Part shown: positions 8,388 through 16,575 of the stretch, piece after piece | How the letters are laid out: each line of letters opens with the position of its first letter | Position numbering within the stretch: the stretch's first letter is position 1 | NCBI RefSeq assembly: GCF_000620765.1 | Contig: NZ_JIAK01000010.1 | Location: 1-64,000, forward strand | Source of the DNA: Desulfovermiculus halophilus DSM 18834 | GTDB lineage: Bacteria > Desulfobacterota > Desulfovibrionia > Desulfovibrionales > Desulfothermaceae | Length of the DNA: 64,000 bases | Reading direction: 5' to 3' | Made by a program: the position numbers and the translations under genes | Notes under the pieces: generated by a model | Database searches by the model: none | What the model was told of the DNA's origin: nothing | The model's input: only the letters and a program-made list of their open reading frames with translations

Positions 8388-8669
8388 ATGCCGCCCAGGA
8401 TATTTCAAGCTGTTCGCGAGATGCTCAAGGGTATAGATGCCGCTCACCGGGAACAGGCGGCTTCTCTGACCGAAGTGGAGTGCCGGGAGCTGGAGAATAT
8501 CTTTGCTCTCCTGGTGGTGGGGTCGTTTGTCGGATTGCCGGCTCCACCCTCTTTTCTGGCGGTGGAGCTGCTTCCGTACATGGACCGGGAGCTGGAGCTG
8601 CTGCAGTGCAGGGCCAGGGATTCCGGGGACATGCTCGCTGAACTGTGCGGCACGCTAGGGATCGATTAG
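8388..8669 (+). CDS. Small unknown protein preceding ArsA-like ATPase
   Basis: A 93-residue protein that I do not recognise. It is mostly helical in character with a hydrophobic central stretch (IFALLVVGSFVGLPAPPSFLAVELL, too polar-flanked to be a certain membrane helix) and an acidic C-terminus. It begins 9 bases after the ferritin-like gene and its stop abuts the start of the ATPase, so co-translation with the ATPase is likely and it may be a partner of it. The function is unknown. Confidence 0.65.
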   Translation: MPPRIFQAVREMLKGIDAAHREQAASLTEVECRELENIFALLVVGSFVGLPAPPSFLAVELLPYMDRELELLQCRARDSGDMLAELCGTLGID

Positions 8670-9599
8670 ATGAAGATCTTCTTTTTTGCCGGCAAGGGAG
8701 GGGTGGGCAAGTCGACCACGGCTGCCGCTGCTGCCCGGCAGCTGGCTCAGAAGGCTCGGGTCCTGATCGTTTCCCTGGATCCGGCCCACAACCTGGGGGA
8801 TATCTTCGGGGTCCAGGCGACTGGAGGGAAGGACAGGCTGACGGATTCCCTGTTTCTGCAGGAAGTTGACCTGCACAAGCTGTCCCGGGAATACCTGCGC
8901 AAAGAGATCACGACCCTGACCTCCACCTACAGTTATCTCAAGACCTTGAACCTGGACAGCTATTTCTCCACCCTGAAGTACTCTCCGGGAATCGAGGAAT
9001 ATGCCCTGCTGTCCAGCATCGCGGGAACCATCAACAATGAGACATCCTTTGACTACATCATTTTCGATACCCCTCCCACCGGCCTGACCCTGAGGTTCTT
9101 GGCCCTGCCCCGGATAAGCATGACCTGGATTGATCGGCTGATCGACATCAGGCGGCGGATTTTGGAAAAGCGATACACTATCCACAGGATCAAAGGGCCC
9201 ATCAGCTCAGAAGAGACCGTTTTGGCCTATGAAGAAAAGGATGATGATATTTTGCGCAGATTGTGGACCCTGAAGGAGACCTATCAGGATCTAGACACCA
9301 GATTGCGGGGCAATGACTGTCATGTAGTAGTGGTCTTTAATCCGGATATGCTCTCCTGCAGAGAGTCGGAACGATTGATAGACGGGTTAGAGGAATTGGG
9401 GCTGCCCCTGAGGCTGCTTATCGACAACAAGGTACGAACTGAGCATATTGATCAGGCCCAAACAGTTGAAGCCAAGATGCAGGCTCGTGCGCCAGGGGTC
9501 GAACTGCGGCGGATTGGATTGAACCCGAATCTGGAGGATATGGGAAACAAGGCTGGGATGGACGATCTTGGGGAACGAATCCTGCCGGAAGACTGGTAA
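8670..9599 (+). CDS. ArsA/Get3-family transport ATPase
   Basis: A 309-residue P-loop ATPase with the deviant Walker A GKGGVGKST near residue 8. It also has the family switch SLDPAHNLGDIF and the signature DTPPTGLTLRFLALP, which closely matches the DTAPTGHTLRLL segment of ArsA and Get3. It is a single half-size ArsA domain. No arsenite genes (arsR, arsB, arsD) are nearby, so an arsenic role is unsupported. A Get3-like chaperone role for membrane proteins or an unrelated ATPase role is possible. It starts one base after the small gene's stop, in an apparent operon with a diiron protein. Confidence 0.85.
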   Translation: MKIFFFAGKGGVGKSTTAAAAARQLAQKARVLIVSLDPAHNLGDIFGVQATGGKDRLTDSLFLQEVDLHKLSREYLRKEITTLTSTYSYLKTLNLDSYFSTLKYSPGIEEYALLSSIAGTINNETSFDYIIFDTPPTGLTLRFLALPRISMTWIDRLIDIRRRILEKRYTIHRIKGPISSEETVLAYEEKDDDILRRLWTLKETYQDLDTRLRGNDCHVVVVFNPDMLSCRESERLIDGLEELGLPLRLLIDNKVRTEHIDQAQTVEAKMQARAPGVELRRIGLNPNLEDMGNKAGMDDLGERILPEDW

Positions 9600-9640
9600 C
9601 TGCTTATGAATTGCTTGAAACCAAAACATGACATCCCCCT

Positions 9641-10300
9641 ATGCCTGACAACGACGTGATCATATACCAGCCAATCTTTATTCTCTTTGTGGCCTTTTCT
9701 CTGGTTTTGACCTGGGGATATTTCCGGGGAAAACGACAGAATAAAGAGCTTTCTGCCAGCGCCTTTGAGGACTTGGTCCGGGTTTTCAAGCCCGATGACC
9801 AGCAGTTTACCAATATCGGAGGAGCCATAGGCTACCACGCCAATCTGTTGATCAAAAGCAAAAAAGCCCGGCTGTCCAGAGTGGATGCCACCATCACCAT
9901 GCTGCCCAGGCACTCGCTGCTTTATCTGCCCATATCAAAGCTGATCCGCAAATATGATCGGCTGTTTGTGGAGCTGTACCTCAAGAAAAGGCCGGGTGAG
10001 GAAGCTCATCTTTTGGAAAAGGAATACGCCAGATTTTCCGGGACAAAGATCACCAACAAGCACAAGCTGTCTGTGGAAAGCGTAGAATGGGAGGGGATGG
10101 ATTTCGATCTGTTCTTCGAGTCGGAGCAGATGCGACAGAAGCTCATGGATTTCATAACCCACAATCCTCATCCTCGAGGCATACGGCATTTGGCCCTGGT
10201 TCCGGAGCAGAACAAGTGTTTTGTGTTCCTCATCCCCAAGAAAGGGGAGGTGGGCAAGACCCTCTCGCCTGTCTATGCGCGGTTGGCCTCCTTGGTATGA
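9641..10300 (+). CDS. Membrane-anchored protein of unknown function
   Basis: A 219-residue protein with one N-terminal transmembrane segment (about residues 8-28, IYQPIFILFVAFSLVLTWGY) followed by a soluble, lysine- and arginine-rich domain, probably cytoplasmic. I do not recognise the family. It follows the ArsA-like ATPase by 41 bases and is probably the last gene of that operon. Its TGA stop falls at the first bases of an inverted R2 repeat, so the natural C-terminus may have been altered by repeat insertion. Confidence 0.7.
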   Translation: MPDNDVIIYQPIFILFVAFSLVLTWGYFRGKRQNKELSASAFEDLVRVFKPDDQQFTNIGGAIGYHANLLIKSKKARLSRVDATITMLPRHSLLYLPISKLIRKYDRLFVELYLKKRPGEEAHLLEKEYARFSGTKITNKHKLSVESVEWEGMDFDLFFESEQMRQKLMDFITHNPHPRGIRHLALVPEQNKCFVFLIPKKGEVGKTLSPVYARLASLV

Positions 10301-10433
10301 AAAACTGTTATGAGTTATTGGTTAATAGTTATCAGGATCAGATTGGGCAGCCACTCCCAGTCGGTATCGGTATCGAAATCGTTTGTATGCTTGGTTAGCG
10401 TAAGCGTGCCTGCGCCTTGGCAGGCATGTCGGT
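10298..10433 (-). repeat. Dispersed repeat R2, copy 3 (inverted, short form)
   Basis: The reverse complement of the module at 1125-1260: TATGAAAAACTGTTATGAG at its left end, GGTATCGGTATCG units in the middle, and the hairpin GCCTGCGCCTTGGCAGGC at its right end. It is the only inverted copy and is not enclosed by R1. Confidence 0.85.
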
Positions 10434-10486
10434 TGGTCTAAAATGCAATGCAGAGTACACATCTTTCATTATCAGGAGGTTTGCAC

Positions 10487-11281
10487 ATGATGAGAAAATG
10501 GACCGGAGTTTTCATGCTGGCAGTCGCGGTATTGGCCTTTGTCGGGCTGCCTTCGCAGGCCAAGGCGGAACAAAAGAGCTTTAAAATGGCCACCCATGCG
10601 GCGTATAAGCCCTGGGAGTTCATGAATGAGGACGGTCAGTTCGTGGGCGTTGAGATCGATATGCTCAAGGCCATCGAAGCCTCGGAGGATGTACGCATAG
10701 AGGTTCAGAACATGCCCTGGGATGCCTGCATAGCCAGCACGGCCCAAGGCAGAGTGGACGGCATGTTCGGCGGGATGTCCATAACTGAGGAACGCAAAAA
10801 GGTCATGGACTTCACTCGTCCTATCTATCGCGTCGATTTCGCCATTGTTGTCCACCAAGAGTCTGATCTCAACCCGGTCACGGCCCTGACCCATGGTGCG
10901 GTGACCTCGGCCAACAGCGGAACCACTGGTGCGGACTGGGTCCAAGAGAATCTTGTGGACCAAGGCTTTGACACCAAACTCAAGATCTACGACAGCTATG
11001 TGGCTGCCCTACAGGCAGTGATTCAGGGCAAGATCGATTCCGTGTTCGTGGATGCGCCCACCGCAGAGAGCTATGTGCAGGATATGCCCTTAAAGATTGT
11101 GGGCACAGTGGCCAGCAATGAATACTATGCCTTTGCCGTTCCGGAAGGCGATCCAAAAGGTCTGCTGCCCATCCTGAATTCCGGGCTGAACAAAATGATA
11201 GAGTCCGGCAAGCTCTCCGAGATCTACTCCAAGTGGGGGGTCCCGCCGACCATTCCCCAGGCCGGAGCGGAAGAGGAATAG
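10487..11281 (+). CDS. Polar amino-acid ABC transporter, periplasmic binding protein
   Basis: A 264-residue solute-binding protein of the His/Gln/Arg type (family 3). A signal peptide is clear: MMRKW, a hydrophobic core, and cleavage near SQAKA/EQK around residue 26. Family features include YKPWEFMNEDGQFVGVEIDM, WDACIASTAQGRVDGMFGGM and FTRPIY. An ideal AGGAGG lies 7 bases before the chosen ATG. Two permease genes and an ATPase follow, completing a type I importer. The ligand cannot be decided; a polar or acidic amino acid is expected. Confidence 0.92.
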   Translation: MMRKWTGVFMLAVAVLAFVGLPSQAKAEQKSFKMATHAAYKPWEFMNEDGQFVGVEIDMLKAIEASEDVRIEVQNMPWDACIASTAQGRVDGMFGGMSITEERKKVMDFTRPIYRVDFAIVVHQESDLNPVTALTHGAVTSANSGTTGADWVQENLVDQGFDTKLKIYDSYVAALQAVIQGKIDSVFVDAPTAESYVQDMPLKIVGTVASNEYYAFAVPEGDPKGLLPILNSGLNKMIESGKLSEIYSKWGVPPTIPQAGAEEE

Positions 11282-11312
11282 AGATCTGATCCAGTACGTC
11301 ACCCGCCCCCCG

Positions 11313-11369
11313 CCTGCACTTGCGTTGACTGCGCAGGGTACGCACAATCACCCAGAAGGCGAGTGCAGG
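11313..11369 (+). promoter_or_regulatory. Stem-loop between binding protein and permease genes
   Basis: CCTGCACT at 11313-11320 pairs with AGTGCAGG at 11362-11369, with a further TTGCGT/ACGCA pairing inside. It sits in the 182-base gap after the binding-protein gene. By analogy with other ABC operons it may cause processing or partial termination so that binding protein is made in excess. Confidence 0.4.
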
Positions 11370-11463
11370 ATGGGGCCCCACCCGTTCGTTTTCGTTCCGG
11401 TTTCGTCTCAGCAGCTGGGCGGACCTGCGGGACGCTGCCGGGATACAATGCTTTGTAGGAGTC

Positions 11464-12156
11464 ATGACCATTCAGGAATTCTTGACCACAGCCACTGTGA
11501 CCTGGGAGAGCATACCGACCATACTGAGCGGGCTCACCCTCACCCTGGAGATCATCTTCATTACCTTAAGCGCCGGCTTTGTGATGAGTATTCCGATTGC
11601 CTCCATTCAGGTCTACAGCTGGCGTCCCCTGGCCGTGCTCATGTTCGTGTACGAGCGGATCATCCGCGGGATTCCGGTCATGTTCTCCATCTTCCTGATC
11701 TACTTTGGCGCTCCGTATATCGGGATTGAGCTCAATGCCTTCATCTCCGGGGTGCTGGCCCTGAGTATCCGCAGTTCAGCCTACCAATCACAGATCTTTC
11801 GCGGTTCTATACAGTCGGTGGGCAAAGATCAGATCGATGCTGCGGAATCCCTGGGCATGGGCAAGCTAAAGGTCATCCGCAAAGTGGTCCTGCCCCAGGC
11901 CCTGCGACGGGCAATCCCTGCCTGGTCCAATGAATGGTCGACCATGGTCAAGGATTCTTCCCTGGTCTATGTCCTGGGCGTGGTGGAAATGATGACCAGG
12001 GCCAAGATGATTGTGGACCGAACCGGGGTCGCCATCCCCATATTTTTGACTGTTGCTTTGTTTTACCTGATCATCACTGCCAGTGGAAACAAGTTTTTGC
12101 GCTATCTGGAGTTCAAACTGGCCATACCCGGCGTGACGACAAAAGGTTTTTCATGA
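11464..12156 (+). CDS. Polar amino-acid ABC transporter permease 1 (HisM/GlnP type)
   Basis: A 230-residue inner-membrane permease of the His/Glu/Gln/Arg subfamily. The N-terminal SGLTLTLEIIFITL and RGIPVMFSIFLIYFG segments and the EAA loop (DAAESLGMGKLKVIRKVVLPQALRR, which contacts the ATPase) identify it. About five transmembrane helices are visible. TAGGAG precedes the ATG. Its TGA overlaps the ATG of the ATPase gene by ATGA. Confidence 0.93.
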   Translation: MTIQEFLTTATVTWESIPTILSGLTLTLEIIFITLSAGFVMSIPIASIQVYSWRPLAVLMFVYERIIRGIPVMFSIFLIYFGAPYIGIELNAFISGVLALSIRSSAYQSQIFRGSIQSVGKDQIDAAESLGMGKLKVIRKVVLPQALRRAIPAWSNEWSTMVKDSSLVYVLGVVEMMTRAKMIVDRTGVAIPIFLTVALFYLIITASGNKFLRYLEFKLAIPGVTTKGFS

Positions 12157-12893
12157 ACAGCGGGCACCCCCTTTTGCTGGTCCAGGATCTAGAAAAGAGC
12201 TACAAGGGACAGGGCAAGGTTCTGGACGGAATCTCATTTCAGCTTTTTGCCAATGAAGTGAAGGTGCTGATAGGATCTTCAGGCGGTGGCAAGAGTACCC
12301 TCTTGCAGTGCATAAATCTCCTCACCCCCTACGAAAAGGGCCAGATCTTTCTGGATGGGGTGTTGATCAAACATGCAAACAAAAACGTCTGCCGCCAGAA
12401 TATTGGGTTTGTGTTCCAGCATTTCAACCTGTTCGCTCATTTGAGCGCCCTGGACAATGTGACCCTGGGCCCGAGGACGGTAAAGGGCGTCCCGCGCAAA
12501 CAGGCCAGGGAAGATGCCGAGCGCCTTCTGGCCAAGGTCGGTCTCCAGGACAAGATGCATACCTATCCGGCCGAGCTGTCTGGAGGACAAAAGCAGCGGC
12601 TGGGCATTGCCCGGGCCCTGGGGATGAAGCCCAAGCTGATCCTTTTTGATGAGCCGACATCGGCCCTGGATCCTGAACTGATCGGGGAGGTTCTGCGGAT
12701 CATGAAGGATCTGGCCCAGGAAGGAATGACCATGCTTATCGTCACCCACGAGATGAGCTTTGCCCAAGCGGTGTCCAACGAGATTATCTTTATTGAACAG
12801 GGAAAGATTATCGAACAAGGACCGCCGGAGCAGTTTTCCGATCCAATCCATGACCGGACCAGGCAGTTTCTGCACAAGATAGATGAGCAGTAA
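12153..12893 (+). CDS. Polar amino-acid ABC transporter ATP-binding protein
   Basis: A 246-residue ABC ATPase. Walker A GSSGGGKST, Q-loop FVFQHFNLF, signature LSGGQKQR, Walker B LILFDEPTSALD and switch His in VTHEMSFAQ are all intact, as in GlnQ/HisP. The start overlaps the upstream permease by four bases and the second permease begins six bases after the stop, so all four genes form one operon. Confidence 0.95.
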   Translation: MNSGHPLLLVQDLEKSYKGQGKVLDGISFQLFANEVKVLIGSSGGGKSTLLQCINLLTPYEKGQIFLDGVLIKHANKNVCRQNIGFVFQHFNLFAHLSALDNVTLGPRTVKGVPRKQAREDAERLLAKVGLQDKMHTYPAELSGGQKQRLGIARALGMKPKLILFDEPTSALDPELIGEVLRIMKDLAQEGMTMLIVTHEMSFAQAVSNEIIFIEQGKIIEQGPPEQFSDPIHDRTRQFLHKIDEQ

Positions 12894-12899
12894 GGGGTT

Positions 12900-13565
12900 A
12901 TGGATTATATAATAAGCATTCTCCCCCAGCTGCTGCAGGCCTTTGTGGTCACCCTCGAGCTGTGGGTCATCGCCGTTGGATTGGGAATCGTATTCGGCCT
13001 GCTTTTGGCTTTCGGCCAGGTCTACGGGACCAAGCCGCTTTCCCTGGCCTGCATTGCATATTCGGAATTTTTTCGGGGTACCCCGCTGCTGGTCCAGCTC
13101 TTTTTGATCTATTTCGGGCTTCCGAGCATCGGTATTGATCTGCCCTCGTTTCCGGCGGCTGCCGTGGCCTTGACCATGAACTCCTCCGGATATCAGGCCC
13201 AGTACTTCCGCGGAGCCATTGAAACCGTGCGGGGGGAGCAGATCCTGGCCGCCGAGTCCCTGGGCATGACCCGGATACAGATTGTGCGTTTGATTGTGGT
13301 TCCTCAGGCGATACGGGTTGTTATCGCTCCCTGGTCCAATGAGTGCATCGGCATACTGAAGTTCGCCAGCCTCTCCTTTACCATTGGTGTAGAAGAGCTG
13401 CTCGGGGTCTCCAAAATGATCGGGTACAAGACCTTTAAGATCTTCCCCACCTTTTTTGCCGCAGCCATGATCTATCTGGCTGCGGTCACTGTTATTTCCC
13501 TTCTCTTGGACTATGCCGAGTCCAGACTGTCCATTCCGGGACTGAAAAAAGGACAGCTGGAGTAG
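12900..13565 (+). CDS. Polar amino-acid ABC transporter permease 2
   Basis: A 221-residue permease paralogous to the gene at 11464. FFRGTPLLVQLFLIYFG and the EAA loop (AAESLGMTRIQIVRLIVVPQAIR) are conserved. The pair would form the heterodimeric membrane channel of the importer. AAGGGG lies before the ATG. A GGCGGCC/GGCCGCC hairpin follows the stop. Confidence 0.93.
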   Translation: MDYIISILPQLLQAFVVTLELWVIAVGLGIVFGLLLAFGQVYGTKPLSLACIAYSEFFRGTPLLVQLFLIYFGLPSIGIDLPSFPAAAVALTMNSSGYQAQYFRGAIETVRGEQILAAESLGMTRIQIVRLIVVPQAIRVVIAPWSNECIGILKFASLSFTIGVEELLGVSKMIGYKTFKIFPTFFAAAMIYLAAVTVISLLLDYAESRLSIPGLKKGQLE

Positions 13566-13614
13566 GCGGCCTGCTGAGGCCGCCATTTACGGCTCGGCAT
13601 GAGACCTCATGCCG
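13564..13614 (+). terminator. Possible terminator hairpins after the ABC operon
   Basis: GGCGGCC/GGCCGCC (loop TGCTGA) sits right after the permease stop, and CGGCATGAG/CTCATGCCG follows about 25 bases later. Neither has a strong T-tract. They lie between convergent genes, so a bidirectional transcription end is plausible. Confidence 0.45.
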
Positions 13615-13632
13615 GCTTCTTGTGGTTTCCGA

Positions 13633-14385
13633 TTACTTTCGCAGGGTAAATTTCCAGGCGCACCACCACTCATCCGGGTGATCGTCCGGGGGGCAGCCAA
13701 TGCATTCGGTAACGATCCGGTCGTCTATGGCGGTTGCAAAGTACGGATACTCGACCATTCCCGCCGACTTGCAGGGGTAGTCGGGCAGGCCTTTCCGTTT
13801 CCTGGCCGCCTGGACCCGGCATTCGTTCATCCGAAAGATTATGGTCGAATCGTCCACATCTTCAACGGACTGGACGTTGACCCGGGAGTACATGCGCAGC
13901 TGCAGGGCTGTCTTCAACCCTTCCAAACCGGGCCGTTCCGGCATGTCGACCAGCTTCTTGATCCGCATGGCCTCAAAGGGGGAAAATCGTGTCCAGCAGG
14001 TGTCGTTGCATCGTTTGGCATCGTTCATCCCAAAAGTGTTCTCCACGGCCTGGAACCAGACCCCGTCGTTGGCCAGCCAGTTCACGGAGACGGAATCCAG
14101 TATGGACAGCAGCTCATCCCGGCTTTTGTTTTTCAGGGCAGTGGGCACGCCGTCCTCCATTTCAAACCCCAGCACCTTGGACAGGCGCTTGAGCATTATG
14201 GAAATCGATCGTTCTCCGGCCTCATCCTCAACATCCACCATGTTCTTGGTCCCCAGCTGGTAGTCCACCTGGCTGAGCCATAATCCGTAATGGACAAGAG
14301 TCCGGCGGAAGCCCTCCATGACCCACTGGACCAGTTCGTTTTGGGAAAGTTCATCCAATGGCTTGGCCGAGATTCGATCAGACAT
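13633..14385 (-). CDS. DUF6125-like cytosolic protein
   Basis: A 250-residue soluble protein resembling the DUF6125 family (tentative recognition), which shares a late cysteine-containing region with L-2-amino-thiazoline-4-carboxylate hydrolase-like proteins. Visible features are an N-terminal segment rich in ELVQWVMEGFRRTLVHYG, the FRMNECRVQAARKRKGLPDYPC stretch near residue 190, and a C-terminal CIGCPPDDHPDEWWCAW with clustered cysteines and tryptophans that could bind metal. AAAGGAGC precedes the start at 14385. The frame is open 10 codons further upstream but lacks a ribosome site. No catalytic role can be assigned. Confidence 0.75.
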   Translation of the reverse strand: MSDRISAKPLDELSQNELVQWVMEGFRRTLVHYGLWLSQVDYQLGTKNMVDVEDEAGERSISIMLKRLSKVLGFEMEDGVPTALKNKSRDELLSILDSVSVNWLANDGVWFQAVENTFGMNDAKRCNDTCWTRFSPFEAMRIKKLVDMPERPGLEGLKTALQLRMYSRVNVQSVEDVDDSTIIFRMNECRVQAARKRKGLPDYPCKSAGMVEYPYFATAIDDRIVTECIGCPPDDHPDEWWCAWKFTLRK

Positions 14386-14472
14386 GGCTGCTCCTTTGTT
14401 GATTTTTGCTTGCATAAAAGCACGATGTCCGGTTTGCGGTCAAGGGACTGACGTGGTAGGAAATCACTTCCC

Positions 14473-15363
14473 ATGAGACAGCAAGCCAAAGCCACTATTC
14501 TCGCCCTGACCACAGTCCTGATCTGGTCCACCGTGGCCTCGGCGTTCAAGCTTTCCCTGCGTCTGCTGACGGTGCAGGAGCTCTTGCTGTACTCGTCAGC
14601 CTGCTCCGTGGTGGTCCTGGGGCTGGTCATTGCCGCTCAGGGACGGCTCAGGCAGCTGGCGCATATCTCCGGGCGCGATGTGTGGCTTTCCGCCGGCCTG
14701 GGGTTCTTAAACCCCTTTGCCTATTACTGTGTCCTTTTTCAGGCCTATGATCTATTGCCGGCCCAAGAAGCGCAGCCCTTGAACTACACCTGGGCCATCA
14801 CATTGTCCCTTTTGTCTGTGCCCCTGCTCAAGCAGCCCCTGCGGCTGATAGATCTGTGTGCCCTGGCGGTCAGCTACAGCGGAGTCTACGTCATTTCCAC
14901 CCGCGGGGACCTGTGGAGTCTGGAGTTTTCCAATCCGCTCGGGGTGGGGCTGGCCCTGGGCAGCACGATCATCTGGGCCCTGTACTGGATCTTGAACACC
15001 AGGGATGCATTGGACCCGGCCTGCCGGTTGTTTCTCAACTTCATTTTTGGAACACTGTTTGTGGGAGCGGCTCTGGCTCTGACCCAAGGCTTCTCAGTGC
15101 CCCCGCTCAAGGGGCTTCTGGGTGCCCTGTACGTCGGGGCGCTGGAGATGGGCATCACCTTCGTGCTGTGGAGTATGGCCTTAAAGCTGTCCCAGTCTGC
15201 GGCACAGGTGAGCATCTTTATTTACCTCTCCCCTTTCCTGTCCCTGGTTTTTATTCATTTTCTGGTCGGTGAGACAATACTGCCCAGCACATTTGTCGGC
15301 CTGATCCTGATTGTTATCGGCATCGGGGGCCAGCAGGCGGCCAGGCTTTTGCGGGCGGGGTGA
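14473..15363 (+). CDS. EamA-family (DMT superfamily) permease
   Basis: A 296-residue membrane protein with ten predicted helices in two five-helix EamA repeats: residues ~5-140 (ALTTVLIWSTVASAFKLSL) and ~145-290 (LALGSTIIWALYWILNTRD). Family members export amino acids or metabolites; substrate unknown. It is divergent from the DUF6125-like gene and followed 16 bases later by an RpiR regulator, which may control it. Confidence 0.88.
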   Translation: MRQQAKATILALTTVLIWSTVASAFKLSLRLLTVQELLLYSSACSVVVLGLVIAAQGRLRQLAHISGRDVWLSAGLGFLNPFAYYCVLFQAYDLLPAQEAQPLNYTWAITLSLLSVPLLKQPLRLIDLCALAVSYSGVYVISTRGDLWSLEFSNPLGVGLALGSTIIWALYWILNTRDALDPACRLFLNFIFGTLFVGAALALTQGFSVPPLKGLLGALYVGALEMGITFVLWSMALKLSQSAAQVSIFIYLSPFLSLVFIHFLVGETILPSTFVGLILIVIGIGGQQAARLLRAG

Positions 15364-15379
15364 ATCCCTTTAACTTTGG

Positions 15380-16246
15380 ATGGAAAAAGACGACACTATG
15401 GAACCAATACTTCAGCTGCTGAATTCCTATGCCGTCCAGATGACGAGAAAGGAAAAGAGAGTGGCAGAGTTCATTCGGGCTCATCACAATCAGGCCTTCA
15501 TGCTCAAATCCAAGGACTTGGCGGCGCGGGCGGATGTTTCTGAGGCCACCATATCCAGGTTTGTGCGCAAGCTGGGGTTTGCCAGCTTTCTGGAGTTCCG
15601 GGACGAACTGGCCAGACAGTCCATGGAGAACTATTCAACAGCCAATCGGCTGCTGGCCTTAGCCAATCAGCTGGAATCCGGGGAGCATGTTCTGCACAGG
15701 ATTGCCGGGCAGGACATGGACAACCTGCAGCAACTGACCTCCATGGTCAAAACAGAGGATGTGGATAGGGCGGTGGATGCCCTGTGCGGGGCGCAAAAGA
15801 TCTACTCTTTGGGGCTGCGTTCCTGTTTGGGGCTTTCCTTCCATTTCTATTTCTGCATTCGCTTCTTTTTCCCCAATGTGTTTATGCTTTGGCCCGGCTG
15901 TGGCGATATGCCGGAGAAGATGCTCACCGCGGGAAAAGAGGACGTGGTCCTGGCCATCAGCTTCAAGCGCTACACCAGGGGGACAGTGGAGATGGCTCAG
16001 GCGATCAGGCCCAGGGTGAAGACAGTGATCGGGATATCGGACAGTGAACTTTCGCCTATTGCCCAGCTTTCGGATATTTCGCTGGTTGTACCTACCAACC
16101 TGCCGTCTTTTCTGGAGTCGTACACAGCCACCCTCAGTCTGCTCAATGCCCTGATCGGAGGGGTGGCCCTGCAGAAGAAGGATGTCGCTTTGCCAGCCCT
16201 GGAAAGGCTGGAAGAGGCCTTGGCCGAGTTTGAGACCTACATATAG
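15380..16246 (+). CDS. MurR/RpiR-family transcriptional regulator
   Basis: A 288-residue regulator with an N-terminal RpiR helix-turn-helix (LAARADVSEATISRFVRKLGF, about residues 48-68) and a C-terminal SIS sugar-phosphate-binding domain (AQKIYSLGLRSCLGLS and AISFKRYTRGTVEMAQAI). Such proteins sense phosphosugars or related metabolites. The start may be 15380 or 15398 (MEPILQLL); neither has a strong Shine-Dalgarno. It follows the EamA permease closely, and no sugar-catabolic operon lies nearby. Confidence 0.9.
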   Translation: MEKDDTMEPILQLLNSYAVQMTRKEKRVAEFIRAHHNQAFMLKSKDLAARADVSEATISRFVRKLGFASFLEFRDELARQSMENYSTANRLLALANQLESGEHVLHRIAGQDMDNLQQLTSMVKTEDVDRAVDALCGAQKIYSLGLRSCLGLSFHFYFCIRFFFPNVFMLWPGCGDMPEKMLTAGKEDVVLAISFKRYTRGTVEMAQAIRPRVKTVIGISDSELSPIAQLSDISLVVPTNLPSFLESYTATLSLLNALIGGVALQKKDVALPALERLEEALAEFETYI

Positions 16247-16250
16247 AGGG

Positions 16251-16530
16251 TTCTTGGACGTAGCCTGTGGATTTTTGGAGTTTGCCCTCTCTTCTGTGTG
16301 CCCACTTTCGGCCCGGTATTTTCTAACTCCCGCCAAAGGGGGATCCCTGCCCCCTCCAGGCACTCACATGATGGACATTGCCTTCAGATGGACTGAGCAT
16401 ATCATGTATGTGAGTGCCTGGTTTCCCCCTTTTGACGGGACCAAGAAAATGTGCGGGCCTTACGCTCAAGGCACCCAGAAGAGACGGCAAACTCTTATGC
16501 ATCCAATTCCACTTCCTGTGTCGAAGAGCC
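16251..16530 (+). repeat. Dispersed palindromic repeat R1, copy 2 (uninterrupted)
   Basis: A complete R1 element. The left arm GCCTGTGGATTTTTGGAG, then the TTGCCCTCTCTTCTGTGTGCC arm, pairs with GGCACCCAGAAGAGACGGCAA on the right. The inner arms CCCGCCAAAGGGGG and GGCACTCACATG pair with CATGTATGTGAGTGCC and CCCCCTTTTGACGGG. The whole unit can fold into one long imperfect hairpin. It fills the gap between the RpiR gene and the feoB terminator. Confidence 0.85.
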
Positions 16531-16538
16531 ATATAGAA

Positions 16539-16573
16539 CTTCAGCCCCGCCCGGTGCAGGGGCGGGGCTGAAG
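16539..16573 (-). terminator. Terminator hairpin after feoB
   Basis: A perfect 14-bp stem CTTCAGCCCCGCCC/GGGCGGGGCTGAAG with a 7-base loop lies directly after the feoB stop. On the minus strand it is followed by TTCTAT. It may also end transcription from the RpiR gene. Confidence 0.85.
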
Positions 16574-16575
16574 CT

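Noticed and set aside
8670-9599. Arsenite efflux ATPase role for the ArsA-like gene
   Set aside because: No arsB, arsD or arsR nearby, only a single ATPase domain, and it lies in an operon with a diiron protein.
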